A stretch of 64,000 nucleotides of DNA from Sycobia sp. Sy_11 (GCA_018907035.1 JACCIC010000137.1:248001-312000); one strand, 5' to 3'. Shown: positions 10,708 through 21,778, counted from the stretch's first letter. Numbers and translations: made by a program. The notes: a model not told the origin generated them from the sequence alone.

Positions 10708-11625
10708 TCATTTAATTTCTTTTTTATTTATTCAACTATTATGCTCACTATTGAATCCTAACAATTTAACATATACGCGGTTACCACTCCCTTTTAGCAC
10801 TTTTTCTACTAGATAAATTTTAGGGTATTTAGTCTTTTGAATTTCAGTTTCATGAAAACCTCCAGATACAGGCTTATCGTAATAATCTTTAACGTTATAA
10901 GTTACTGGATCAGTTTTTACAATTCTTGATATTGTAAAAATTTCAGTAGACCAATTAGGTGCATAGCCTTTTTCAAAAATATGTTTTATTTTACTTATTC
11001 GTAGATTATCTCCGACATTGTATTTCAGTTGTTTCCTTGCTATCATCTCAATTGAAAAACGCTTCTTCACCTCCCTTTCGTTTTCTTGGTTTACATTTTC
11101 AGGCTCAATTCCTATTGTTCGATGTTTTCTTGAATTGTAAGCTTTCAGTAAATTTGGTAGGGTACCTATCCATTTGTAGTTTCCTTGTTTGCTGAATTGT
11201 ATCCACATTGCATTTTTTAAGGTTCTATTAAATCGTTCACAAATACTTGCATGAAGATTACTGTGTGAAGAGTATAGATTTATCTTATACTTTTTCATGA
11301 AGTTTTGGAAGTGTGAATTGTAAAATTCTTTTCCTTGATCAGTTTATAGATTTGATGGTACTCTTCCATGTCTCAATATCGTATTCATAGCGAGAGTAAC
11401 ATCGTTACCATTCTTTGACTTTACTGGTTTAGCCCAAGCATACTTCGAAAATAAATCTATAACAGTGAGTAAATAACGAAACCCTTTATTCTCCTTAGAG
11501 TAGGGTATCATTTCTACAAGATCTGCTTGCCAAGTTTCATCTATACCACGTATATCATATTTTCTTCGCTTATATCTGCAACGGGCAGGTGTGTGTAGCT
11601 CTTCAACCACTTTTTGTTTTATTTC
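10708..11625 (-). pseudogene. int: Retrovirus-like integrase with C-terminal chromodomain, element 1 (broken)
   Basis: This DDE-type integrase inserts the element. The blocks are DETWQADLVEM (first catalytic Asp), TDQGKEFYN (second Asp) and ASICERFNRTLK (Glu). A basic DNA-binding region and a chromodomain-like end follow (IYLVEKVL, VYVKLLGFNSEHNS). Breaks: a stop before TDQGKEFYN (at about 11342-11344, CAA or CAC to TAA type), a tryptophan-to-stop change near 10732 in the chromodomain, and no ATG at the position (11623-11625) where element 3 has one. The fibre-like gene overlaps its start slightly, on the same strand. Confidence 0.9.
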
Positions 11626-12160
11626 CTACTGACTTTGCTGATCTTGTCGGTGCATTTGTTTTCCTGTTAATATCTATTATAATAGCATTCAAATTCGAAA
11701 CCGATTTTGTCATAGTATCATTTAAACGAGTATGTGAGTCACTAAGAGTTTTCAGTTTCAATTCCAGTTCTGATTTATCCTGATTGGTTTTCATAAGATT
11801 TTTATCGAAATTATTCATTTTTTCTTCCAATTTAAATCGATATTCATTATGTGTATAATATTTTTGATAAAGATCTTTGAATTTCTCTTCTGTTATCAAG
11901 CCATTTTGTTCATGATATTTCTCATTTTCTTTTAGAATTTCATTAATTTTGGAAAATACAGTATTTAGTTCCTTCTGCAAGATTACATATAACGTTTTTA
12001 CACAAACTGCATCAGTACTTTCAATAGCTTCACCAACATTACAAAGACGTTTATTTTCTATATCAAAATTGCCATCTGTTGTGAAATTGTATCCAACGCC
12101 TGGAGGACCTCGACTCCCTTTCGAGTCTCTCAAATTTCTTCCAAACAAATCGAGACTCAT
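11603..12160 (-). CDS. Collagen/fibre-like coiled-coil protein (185 aa)
   Basis: The 185-aa frame is open. It starts MSLDLFGRN, then a short collagen-like GSRGPPGVG, then DGNFDIENKRLCNVG with a following DAV, a motif known from trimeric fibre or tail attachment proteins of viruses and phages. The remainder is a long heptad-rich coiled coil. The likely role is a trimeric surface spike, by analogy. Homologues: 62010-62570 (element 3, two stops) and about 38105-38410 (element 2, start deleted). The last codons overlap the integrase frame, and the C-terminus differs from element 3, so the end may be altered. Confidence 0.65.
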   Translation of the reverse strand: MSLDLFGRNLRDSKGSRGPPGVGYNFTTDGNFDIENKRLCNVGEAIESTDAVCVKTLYVILQKELNTVFSKINEILKENEKYHEQNGLITEEKFKDLYQKYYTHNEYRFKLEEKMNNFDKNLMKTNQDKSELELKLKTLSDSHTRLNDTMTKSVSNLNAIIIDINRKTNAPTRSAKSVGNKTKSG

Positions 12161-12193
12161 GATGATACTGATTGAAGAATAGACGAATGTGTA

Positions 12194-13110
12194 TTAATAT
12201 ATATATCCTATTTCACGCAGTTCTTCAATAATTGAATGGATTTCATTGATATGATTGTTATTTCCAGCTGATTGTTCGCCAATTAGTAATCTAGTCTCTC
12301 AACAAGCTCATTCGGATCATCCCAATACACTAACTCTATTGAAGAATCTTTCTTTGCTATTTTATATTTAGGTAGGTGACCTTCCCCTCTTCTTTTTGTA
12401 TGACTGGTGCGAAACATTGGTGCAATGATGTTGAAATATTTTCTACTCTTCGATGAGCGTATAGATTCATCTTTACTATGTTTTTTCCGGTGAGCACTTG
12501 TTGCTTCTAGAATACTGCGATAATTTTCACGATCTGCTGCACTTATTAATGTGTCGTCTGGTTCTTTTTTAATAAGTAGCTCCATTAGTCCATTACTTTT
12601 AGGATAAGTTAAATCTTTCACTTTTATTTTATTATCATCAAATATAATTTCAGAATCGCCAAGCATGTAGATACCTCCAATATTTCTTACTCCATATATG
12701 TTATCAAATTTACTGTGGCTTTGATCTAAAATATTCAATTTAACATTGTCTTCATGCATAGATTTGAATGTCGAATTCATCATTGAGTTATCTCATGAGG
12801 CAAAATCATCATCGGAATCATAATCTTTCATGGAAGCTGAGCGAATATTATTATCTATCATAAAACTCAACTTTTTTCGGGATCTAGTTGGTTTTCTAAT
12901 GCTCTGATCATTCGAAATGAGATTAGAAAACTGTACACTATTTGATTCGACAAGCTTTTCAAGTGGTGTAATGACAGGTTTCAATGTATCTCCTACAACT
13001 TTTTCGAGATTCGCTCTCTCCTGTTTCAATAGTGCAGATTTTCTTTTAATAGCTTTACGAACTTGCATCAACTCGCTAAGAATACTCTTTTCTTTCTGAA
13101 TGTCCGACAT
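12194..13110 (-). pseudogene. Conserved Polinton protein of unknown role (two open halves split by a nonsense codon)
   Basis: The first half (13110-12793) is a basic coiled region (RKAIKRKSALLKQERANLE) ending in an acidic YDSDDDFAS. A TGA at 12793-12795 stands where element 3 has a leucine codon, so one gene was split. The second half has DNIYGVRN, a glycine turn, GDSEIIFDD, VKDLTYP and NGLMELL, then a basic region and ELVYWDDPNELVERL. Near 12290 a one-base frame change cuts the last 30 or so residues, which reappear in the next frame up to 12194. Element 3 (61043-61979) and element 2 (37186-38121) carry the same gene. The block is typical of insect Polintons and may be a minor virion or core protein. 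No enzymatic motif is seen. Confidence 0.75.
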
Positions 13111-13156
13111 GGTGTCATGTTTCTGTATAAAATTGAACTGAGTGATTAAGATTTTT

Positions 13157-13849
13157 TTAATTTCTTTTTATTATAAAACAGACAAAACCTTTTCTGTATC
13201 TACCAACATCCATCGTTCTATCTTTATCAATAACAGTAAATCCATATTTATCATTTTTCCAGCATTCAGAACAAAAATTACGAAACTCGTTGAAAGACAG
13301 ATCAGTATTGACATGGTCATCATAAATATGTTTTAAATTCACATCATCTTGTCGATAAATTACTAACATATTAATATTATCTCTAATAAGATGTTTTGGT
13401 ATATGAGCATATGACTGGCATAAGTAGAAGCAGTCTACACTTTTATGTCTCCCCATACAGAAAAATGCTCTGATGTTATCTTGCTTCTCACAAGCTACAT
13501 CATCAAAAATCATAATTGAATTGGGCAATGCTTCATCCAGTGATATTACAGATTCATGTTCACTAAACGGGTAATATGAGATGCCTTCGACTGGTTCTAT
13601 GACTTTTTTGAGAAATTGATACTTTGGTTGATTTAACGATTTTGAATAAACATACACACACTCGAATCTAAGACCATTGGGATGAGTGATTAAAGCTAAT
13701 AAGCTATTTGTTTTTCCGCAGTTTGATGAACCGCAGAATACTGCTCGTATACTATCTGGTAGCAATTCTCCCTGTCGCTTCCTTCTTTTTTCCTTTCCAA
13801 AATTAAAGTTAGCGACAGGGAGTTTCACGTTCTGCTCAGTGAAATCCAT
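13157..13849 (-). CDS. FtsK/HerA-type DNA-packaging ATPase (230 aa)
   Basis: An intact frame. Walker A is GSSNCGKTN near residue 40, Walker B is IMIFDDV near residue 110, and a Gln-containing LCQSYAHIP segment serves as the likely sensor. Length fits Polinton and adintovirus ATPases. The enzyme would pump element DNA into the capsid. It is divergent from the PLA2 gene (96 bp apart), so the two may share a promoter region. Element 3 has a broken copy (60293-60996) and element 2 has lost it. Confidence 0.9.
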   Translation of the reverse strand: MDFTEQNVKLPVANFNFGKEKRRKRQGELLPDSIRAVFCGSSNCGKTNSLLALITHPNGLRFECVYVYSKSLNQPKYQFLKKVIEPVEGISYYPFSEHESVISLDEALPNSIMIFDDVACEKQDNIRAFFCMGRHKSVDCFYLCQSYAHIPKHLIRDNINMLVIYRQDDVNLKHIYDDHVNTDLSFNEFRNFCSECWKNDKYGFTVIDKDRTMDVGRYRKGFVCFIIKRN

Positions 13850-13945
13850 GTTGATATAACAAAGTCTAGTTTATCATTAACTGAAGTAAATATATAAATG
13901 TTGATTTTATATTTTCGATCATCAGTTATAATTTGACTGCGAAAG
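13850..13945. promoter_or_regulatory. Short divergent promoter region between ATPase and PLA2 genes
   Basis: Ninety-six AT-rich bases separate two start codons pointing away from each other, so both late-gene promoters must lie here or overlap the genes. No clear TATA box is assigned. Confidence 0.35.
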
Positions 13946-14596
13946 ATGATTGAGCATAAAACTCGGAAGCATTCAAAAAAGGAAGGACGTGGATTGCTCG
14001 ATAGAGTAATCAACAATTTACATATCGAAATGCATCTTCCTGGTTATCAATACTGTGGCCCTGGAACTAAATTAACAAAGCGATTAAAAAGGGGTGATCC
14101 GGGAATAAATGAACTAGATGAGGCATGTAAAGAACATGACATTGAGTACTCTAATAAAAACAGTAAACGTAAAGTGGCTGACATAAAGCTTGCTAATAAA
14201 GCTTGACAACTGATTAAAGCTAAAGATGCTAGTCTTGCGGAGAAAGCATCAGCTCTAGCGGTTGCCAGTGCTATGAAATTAAAGGCAAAAACTGGAATGG
14301 GGCTGAAATTCAACAAATTGGTGACAGCAGCGAAAAAATCGTTGAAATCAGGTAAACATTCACGCAAAGTCATACAGTCCGCCTTAAAAGGTGCTCGTCA
14401 AGCTCTTAAGAATAGTGGTTGTAAGAAGAAAGTTCTCATTCCACGTGTGATACCCCTTCCGTCTAAAATTGGTGGAGTTCTTCCTTTCCTTATTCGACTG
14501 TTCGCAGGACTAAGTGCAACTGGTGCTTTAGCCGGAGGTGCTGCTGGAATAGCTCAAGCAGTAAATGATGCTAAAGCTGCGCAGAAAGATTATTAA
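13946..14596 (+). pseudogene. PLA2-domain and pVI-like capsid protein (one nonsense codon)
   Basis: The frame of 216 codons is broken once, by TGA at 14204-14206 where element 3 reads tryptophan. The N-terminal part holds a parvovirus-type phospholipase A2 site: Ca-loop YQYCGPG and catalytic DEACKEHD. The middle is basic, with repeated KxLKxGxxS patterns. The end is a hydrophobic Gly/Ala-rich segment (GLSATGALAGGAAG) like a membrane-active pVI segment. It probably opens endosomal membranes during entry. Immediately upstream of the protease, which would process such a protein. Confidence 0.85.
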
Positions 14597-14620
14597 GAAA
14601 GTAAGCGACATAATAAGACG

Positions 14621-15100
14621 ATGGAAGCTATTGCTTTAGGTAAAGGTCTCTATCTGAAGCCATATAAACGTGGAATGGGATTATTTCTCAAACCGCATGT
14701 CGGACACGGTCTAATTGAAAGAAAAAAAAACTTCAATTTAATTTTGCCAAATCGTCCACTAACAAACTATGATCTTATAAACTATGCACATATATTACAA
14801 ATTCCATATTTTCGAGGTGTTTTCATGAGAAATAGCCTTCCTCGTAATGGACCATGGAATAACGAATCTGCCATTGTTAATCTCGATGATTCGCAAAATA
14901 AAGGTACCCATTGGGTCAGTTATCGAAAGAGAGGATCTGACGTCACCTACTTTGATAGCTTTGGTGACCTCAAACCTCCCATAGATCTTATGAAATATTT
15001 CAATGTGAAAGAAGTGAAATACAACTATACAAGATATCAGAATTTCGACTCATTCATTTGCGGTCATCTTTGTCTTCGTTTTTTAACTGAAAGTCTATAA
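14621..15100 (+). CDS. Adenain-like cysteine protease (159 aa)
   Basis: An intact frame. Catalytic residues can be read in order: His in GTHWVSY, Asp in YFDSFGD, Gln in RYQNFDS and Cys in FICGHLCL. The layout matches adenovirus protease and the C48 (Ulp1-like) clan found in all Polintons. It would mature capsid proteins. It follows the PLA2 gene by 24 bp and precedes the minor capsid gene by about 45 bp. Element 3 has a copy with two stops. Confidence 0.9.
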   Translation: MEAIALGKGLYLKPYKRGMGLFLKPHVGHGLIERKKNFNLILPNRPLTNYDLINYAHILQIPYFRGVFMRNSLPRNGPWNNESAIVNLDDSQNKGTHWVSYRKRGSDVTYFDSFGDLKPPIDLMKYFNVKEVKYNYTRYQNFDSFICGHLCLRFLTESL

Positions 15101-15145
15101 AAAGAATTTGTCAGATAAAATTTGATCATTTTCGCTCAATCTCTC

Positions 15146-15832
15146 ATGGAAGATAGTTTCACTTTGACTCTTTCAGGAAAATCTTCTGTCTTAGACGCCC
15201 AATACTTTCCATCCATTGAACTACCAAAGCATAAAAATTATGTTTTAGGTTTAGTCGAACTTTTAACCTTTAATTCAATTCCAAATATTAACAATACAAA
15301 TAATCAACTTCATTTAAAAGGAGAAATTATTACTATCCCCATTGGTAGTTACGAGATTGATGATATAAATCAATTTTTATCTAATACATTGAAATCAAAA
15401 GGAATTGAATTTTCCTTGAAAGCTAACAATAATACATTTAAAAGTGAAATTAAGTGCAGTGTTTCGTTAGACCTTAGACCTGAAAAATCAATCGGTCGAG
15501 TGTTGGGTTTTACTCCTCGTACTATCAAAGAAAATATAGAACACCGTTCTGATTTACCAGTGAAAATATTTAAAATCAACGCACACAGAGTCGAGTGTAA
15601 CATTACTGCAGGAGCTTTCATTAACAACCAAAAAGTTCATACTATTCATGAATTCTTTCCCAGTGTTCCTCCAGGATATAAAATCATAGAAATTCCATCA
15701 CATGTTATATATCTACCACTTAGTGTTAAGTGCATAGATAATATACAAGTTCGAATTGTCGATCAGGACGGCAATCTAGTTAATTTTCGAGAAGAGGAAA
15801 TCACTGTTAGACTTCATATCAAATCTATATAA
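15146..15832 (+). CDS. Minor capsid (penton-like) protein (228 aa)
   Basis: An intact frame. I choose ATG 15146 because element 3 starts with the same MEDSFTLTL. The protein is beta-rich, with HEFFPSVPPGYKIIEIPSH near the C-terminus, a block also present in element 2 (36726-37185). Its position before the major capsid gene and its length fit the Polinton minor capsid single jelly-roll protein that forms the vertex penton. The stop overlaps the next start (TAATG). Confidence 0.8.
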   Translation: MEDSFTLTLSGKSSVLDAQYFPSIELPKHKNYVLGLVELLTFNSIPNINNTNNQLHLKGEIITIPIGSYEIDDINQFLSNTLKSKGIEFSLKANNNTFKSEIKCSVSLDLRPEKSIGRVLGFTPRTIKENIEHRSDLPVKIFKINAHRVECNITAGAFINNQKVHTIHEFFPSVPPGYKIIEIPSHVIYLPLSVKCIDNIQVRIVDQDGNLVNFREEEITVRLHIKSI

Positions 15833-15987
15833 TGGGGATTGGTTATAATTCTAACACACATATAAGTACTCCATCATGGCAATCGACAATCAGTCGATTG
15901 AAGAGTTTGAAACCGTTAACACTGAAGAACATTCAGTTCCTACAAAGTCTAGGTCTAAAAGTTCGTGGAAAAAAATTAGCTGTATAA
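15832..15987 (+). CDS. 51-aa conserved Polinton protein
   Basis: The ATG overlaps the minor capsid stop. The C-terminal half reads LTLKNIQFLQSLGLKV, closely matching LTPQNIQFLKTIGLKV in the 67-aa protein at 36472-36675 of element 2, which lies at the same gene position. The N-terminus is variable. It may be a capsid cement or linker protein. The name is not known to me. Confidence 0.6.
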   Translation: MGIGYNSNTHISTPSWQSTISRLKSLKPLTLKNIQFLQSLGLKVRGKKLAV

Positions 15988-16008
15988 TTTTCTGCTGCTT
16001 TCTGAAAA

Positions 16009-17249
16009 ATGGACGAAATACTAAAAATTCAATCAGGTGTAGCATTCGATGAGTCAATTGCTCATTATGAAATTCACGCACATCAACCATACACATCACT
16101 AAACTTTGATCATAATGATGAAATTCGCATTTCCACCCAACACCAAGATCTGCGTCTTCTGCCATCACGTAGTTCTATCCATATCAATGGAAAATTACAA
16201 AACACTGCTGGAAATGCACCAACTAAATCTAGATTCGTCAACAATGGTATTTGTCATCTTTTTGATGAAATTCGCTACGAAATTAATGGCGTTGAGACAG
16301 ACAAAAGTAAAAATGTTGGATTGAGTAGTGTCATGAAAGGATGGGCTTCATTCAATACCAACGAGACGCTCATGCTTGAAAATGCAGGCTGGATTGGCAA
16401 CGAAGAAACAACGAGAACATTGATAGATAGGCATGGAAACTTCGACGTTTCTATTCCTCTAAGTATGATTTTGGGCTTCGCAGAAGATTACAGAAAAATT
16501 GTAATTAACATGAAGCATGAACTCATTCTGGTAAGATCAAGATCTGACCTGAATGCCATAATCCAGGAAGGTAGTATAGTTGGTAATAATACTACATATG
16601 AAGAATATAACATAAAAATAACAAAAATATAATGGTTAATGCCTTATGTCATTGCTTCTGATAAACAAAAAATCCAACTTTTAAATTTCATTGGCAAAGA
16701 TAATCCCATCCCAATGTGTTATCGTTCATGGGAACTATTTGAATATCCTGTTCTGCCAAGCGCCAATAAGCATGTGTAGACAGTCAAAACTTCCAATCAA
16801 TTGGAGAAACCACGTTATGTGATTCTCGGCTTACAGACAAAGAAAAAATATGAAGCATCCGCAAACGCCAGTCGTTTTGAGCATTGCAATATTACTAACG
16901 TGAGACTTTTTTAAATTCTCAATATTATCCATACAATAATTTAAACCTTGACATATCTAATAATCAATACGCAATACTGTATGATATGTATGCAAATTTC
17001 CAAAAAACATACTATACAAGCGATCCTCAGCCACTGCTTTCAAAGAAACAGTTTCTCGATAATGAACCTCTCATAGTGATTGATTGCTCACGACAAAATG
17101 AATCTCTAAAGAGCGCTCCTGTAGATGTACGTTTAGAATTTGAGGCTAAAGAGAACTTTCCAGCCAATACTACAGCTTATTGCTTGATCTTGCACGATCG
17201 CATAGTTCAGTATAATCCCATCAGTGAAGATGTAAGAAAGGTTATTTAA
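16009..17249 (+). pseudogene. MCP: Major capsid protein, element 1 (broken)
   Basis: The start (FDESIAHYEIHAHQPYTS, then LRLLPSRSS) matches Polinton double jelly-roll major capsid proteins, and the end (FEAKENFPANTTAYCLI) the C-terminal part. Breaks: TAA at 16630 where element 2 has Glu, a tryptophan-to-TAG change near 16778, and a one-base loss in a T run near 16912. About 413 codons in all, somewhat short for the family. It would build the icosahedral shell. Confidence 0.85.
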
Positions 17250-17463
17250 ATATTGCTAAATTCAAAGAAGAAGAAAAATGAAAAAAAAAAATAAAAAAAA
17301 AAAAAGTAGTTGACTTTGCTATAGGCATCATGGCACATAAAGGTATTCTACTACACCTAAAGTCTACTCACCTGTCAAGTGTGACATACCCACCCCCCCA
17401 ACCCTCTAATAGAGAACCCAAAGTATACTCGCGTGTAAAGTATGTCATGCTCTGTTCTCCTCT
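17250..17463. repeat. Right subterminal region of element 1
   Basis: AT-rich then C-rich DNA with actttgctataggcatcatgg, shared in reverse complement with element 3 near 58500-58545. It extends the right-end similarity beyond the true TIR. Confidence 0.5.
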
Positions 17464-17751
17464 ACCATCAACGGTGTTCGCCTTTTCTCACATGTATATT
17501 AAATTTTAATGTATGAAAAAATGATGAAACGAGCCGTTCCCTATCTCTCTCTCTCATTATCTAATATAGCGAGAGCGGCATCGTTTTGGGAGGTGACCTC
17601 ATTCTCTATACATTACAATATGCAGGGGGGCTCAGCACAGTTTTCAAGGAGGGGAGGTGTGCTTGAATGCCCACAGGGCCAAAGCACAGATTTCAGGGGG
17701 GGAGAGTGTGCCAGAATGCCCATGTGCTAGAATGCCCATAGCCTATCTACT
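17464..17751 (-). repeat. Right terminal inverted repeat of Polinton element 1
   Basis: Reverse complement of 381-683 and of 58063-58380. It ends gcctatctact, i.e. starts AGT when read inward, as Polinton termini do. A 16-bp tandem duplication at the tip (tgggcattct with a change) makes this end longer than the left one. The six bases after the end are ttagtg; no clean match to the left side is seen. Confidence 0.8.
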
Positions 17752-18388
17752 TTAGTGTACTTCAGTTTACAAAAAGTATTTCAAACAAAAGTTGTAGATC
17801 TTATCAAAATAAATTTTTTGTACTATGCTCTGAATTTCTACAAACAGCATTTCTCAAGAACAATGTATTCGAATGTATCTATATTTCGTATAAACGTAGA
17901 ATTGTTCCGGGAACCCCGAAACGGAAATGTTGAACTTTCCTCCAAAAATATATAGTTTGTATCGAATAATTATATAGAACAAAAAAATATGTATTTTAAT
18001 GAGCTCTATGATTTTGGTTTTAAATGTTAAATTTTTTCATTTTCTAAGATAAATTCAGAAAACCATGAGTTTTCATCGATTTGGGAATACATATTTAATT
18101 TTGATGTAAGGTTAGTATGATGTTAAGAATCCGCGCTCCAAAAAATATAAGTATGCAAATTTTCAAGAAAATAGTGACAGGACTTATTCAATACAGTCAC
18201 ACCACTGTCGATGCTTCAGAGGGACCCCAAGATTAAATTTTTGATTATTTTTCGAGAAATATTCTCAGAGGATGAAATTATCTATAGGAACATAGATTTA
18301 TAGATAGAGAATTATTTACATAGATATCATTTAACTGTTTAATAAATTGGTTACATTACTATTTTGAGTAAAGCCGAGACGGCAGATG

Positions 18389-18443
<55 letters not shown>

Positions 18444-18616
18444 GATGGCTTGTTTGCATATAGCGCAAATCTAATCGCAGATTTAACTGTGATAGTTAAG
18501 AAAAAATGTTATAAAGCAATATACAAATGCAAAGTCATATTGCGATTATGAAGAAAAAAAACTAATGCTGTCGATTGAAACGTTCTCTCTGCTCGCCGAC
18601 CGCGAAACCAAATGGA

Positions 18617-18672
<56 letters not shown>

Positions 18673-19990
18673 AATATATATATTCATCTCTGCTAGATCT
18701 GTTGACAATAACGGCTCATCTTCGAGTGCTTCAGGTGACGCTTCAAGAAAGCGTACCATGTCTCCGTATCGGCGTGATGTAAATTCAACTGTTTAAGCGA
18801 TAAGCGTAAGAAACCTTATATACCGTGTTATGAGAATATTCGAAAAATGCTAAAAAGTTGAAATAAACAAATCATTAATGTGTAAGCATTATAATATTTT
18901 ATTGGAATCACCACTCTCCAATTTGTAATCGCCAGAATTATTACACATACTAAATGAATTTATGACAAATTCATAAAATTCTTGTGATATTACAATCAAA
19001 ATAAACGAATATATTGAGGGTTTATGGAGCATATGCGTTTATTATAGTTTAGGTATAATAAAAAAGTGATTAAACGTATATTTATTGAATTTGAAATAAA
19101 ATTTTTTAAATTAAACATGATGTAAATTTTTCTTTAATATACATTAGGTTTTATGAAATATGAAATTATCGCGTTTCTATATCATAATTATATACAGCTT
19201 AATGCTTTGATTTTTACCAAGAAAAGTGATTGGTTTATTACACATATAAATATGTAATTATTTTTAGAAACTATATTGAAAATGAAATTTTAAATATAAA
19301 TAATATACTACATTACAATATATTCATAAAGTAGAAAGTACTGTGTAAATCATTTTTAATTAAGTTAAATGTTAAAAAAGTATTTACATCTAGTATGTAC
19401 AATATATTCTTATACATTTATTGTTAATTCTAGTATATACATTATGAATAAAAATTGTTTATTCTTTTAAATTTTTTTATATTTATAACAGAACATCATT
19501 TCATTTAGATAATCTATATGTTAATATGATTTTTTAATTCGAGATAGATCTGAAACATTAATATAAATAGATCAATAGAACTTTTTATGTGCATGTTATA
19601 TTCCTGTTTTAAAATTACAAATAATTTCTTTTGTATACAATGTAGATGCAGTTAATATTAATGAATCTTCTGCATTGTATTTAAATTATCTTTAGTAACC
19701 TATTTTCAGCAGATAATAAAATGAACTGAATTTATATTATATTATATATTTGAAAAAATTCAATGAATTGCAACATTTAAAAACGAGAAGAACTGATAAT
19801 TATTGATATAAAAATAGATTTATTTAAAAAATAATTGTTAGTTTCTCCATATTAAATGTGCGCACGTGTACACAAACACACACACAAAGCACGCCCAACA
19901 CAGCTCCCTCAGTCATATTACAAAATTACAATACGTCATAATGAGGAAGGTTGAAGATTGAGAATCAGAGTTGTAAGTAATGAACACGCA

Positions 19991-20071
<81 letters not shown>

Positions 20072-20072
20072 T
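17752..20072. other. AT-rich DNA between element 1 and first mariner, with TA microsatellites
   Basis: No gene is seen. TA runs lie at about 18388-18444, 18620-18660 and 19992-20052, the last followed by GA repeats to 20072. This is either host intergenic DNA or degenerate repeats. Confidence 0.45.
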
Positions 20073-20544
20073 GAATTTTGGTCGCGGTTGGAATCAGTCT
20101 GATCTTGCCGAAATAGAAGAAAGAATTAGTATCTACGCGCAGTTCTTTTCTCTTTCGCTGGGTCCTTCACTTCCCCTACTTCCCCTCTTCGGCATCGTGC
20201 TTGCCTGCCACCTTGCCCTTCCTCTTAATAACAGTCTATACTCGCGCCCGCCGGTTCTCCTTCATTGCTTTAGATGCTTTATTTATATTATTTTCTAATC
20301 GGACATTTTTCAGCAGTGCACTGCAATTACCGAAGATCGACATTGCAGACGGACCTTGTTCGGGCACCTACCAATGTAGGCTATGGCGCCAATTTTGGAA
20401 CCATTGATTTACATGGGCCCTGGCAATCTCGGTTCATCTCTGGTACCATCTTTCAATAGCTTGTAGCTATAATTTCACTCCGATCGCCATATATTTTAGG
20501 TTTGAGAGCACGCTAAACAAGACGCCTCTATGTTTTTCGTAAAA
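20073..20544. other. GC-richer stretch before the mariner
   Basis: Codon-like texture and higher GC, but frames are short and no family is recognised. It may be an untranslated or old coding relic. Confidence 0.25.
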
Positions 20545-21557
20545 ATGGAAAAGCTGGAAGATCGTGCTGTAATTAAATACTTTTATTTGAAGGGGTTCAC
20601 GCCGAAGGAAATTAAAGAAAAGATGGACTCAACACGGGAGACATCCTCCATATCATATTCGACCGTTAAGCAGTGGGTTTCCGGGTTTAAAAAGGGTCGT
20701 GTGAGTACCTCTGATGATCCTCGCTCAGGATGCGCCACAACTCCAGATATGATCGAAAAAATCCATCAAATAGTGCTGAAAGACCGCAAATTAAAAGTGC
20801 GTCATATGAAAGTGTACAAAATATTTTGCACCAACAGTTGTATATGGAAAAGCTCTGTACAAAATGGGTGCCGCGGTTGCTAACAATCGACCAAAAATTG
20901 ATTCGAAAGAACATTTCTACTGCCAATTTGGCGTTGTATAAGCGTAATCCAAGCGAATTTTTGCGTCGATTCGTAACCGTTGACGAAACTTGGATCCACC
21001 ACTACACTCCTGAAACCAAACAACAGTCTAAACAGTGGATTAGACCAGGGGAACCAACTCCAAAGAAGGCAAAAACAATTTTTTCGGCGAACAAGATTAT
21101 GGCTACTGTTTTTTGGGATGCAAGAGGTATTATATACATTGATTACCTTGAAAAGGGTAATACTATCACTGGTCAATACTACGCAGACTTATTGCAGCGT
21201 TTGAGCCACGAAGTAAAAATTAAACGACCTCATCTGGCGAAGAAAAAAATCTTGTTTCATGACGATAACGCACCAGCGCACAGGTCAATCGTTGTGATGG
21301 CTAAAATCGACGATCTGAAGTTTGAATTGATGCCGCACCCTCCCTACTCTCCACTAGCCCCGCGTGACTATTATCTGTTTCCTAACTTCAAAAAATAGCT
21401 TGGCGGTAAGAGATTTCCGGACAATAAAGAAGTAATCGAAGCTGTAAATGGGTATTTTGAGGAGCTTGACAAATCAGTCAATCGAGATGGTATTACTAGA
21501 CTAGAAAACTGCTATGAGAAATGTATCAGCCTTGGAGGAGATTATGTTGAGAAATAA
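20545..21557 (+). pseudogene. Mariner transposase, DD34D type (broken)
   Basis: Starts with EKLEDRAVIKYFYLKGF, a mariner HTH domain, then VDETWIHHY (first Asp), FHDDNAPAH (second Asp) and APRDYYLFP (third Asp). The usual SPDLAP reads SPLAP, so one codon is gone from the 34-residue spacer. There is a frame change in the 20730-20890 region and a TAG at 21396. The 5' TIR was not found. Confidence 0.8.
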
Positions 21558-21647
21558 AATAAAATTCTTAAAAACGTTGTTTTTATTGTTCAGGCCGGAA
21601 ACTTATCAATTCACTCTTGTAAAAGACATTTCTACAGAGTTATATGC

Positions 21648-21778
21648 GAATCAATCAAATTGTCATTCGATTTATTTTCAACTCTCTTGGCTGATATTGA
21701 AGCATGTTTGAATTCTAGACCACACAGAGTACAACGAGAGGCTCACCTCACCGGAAAACCAATTTCCTCCAGAAGGTA
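21648..21778 (+). mobile_element. BEL/Pao integrase fragment
   Basis: One open frame reads FSTLLADIEACLNSRP, a typical BEL/Pao integrase C-terminal block, then ends. Only this short piece is visible, next to the mariner end. Confidence 0.45.

Noticed and set aside
14047..14373. Minus-strand frame over the PLA2 gene
   Set aside because: Shadow of a recognised gene; element 3 shows the same shadow at 59826-60023.
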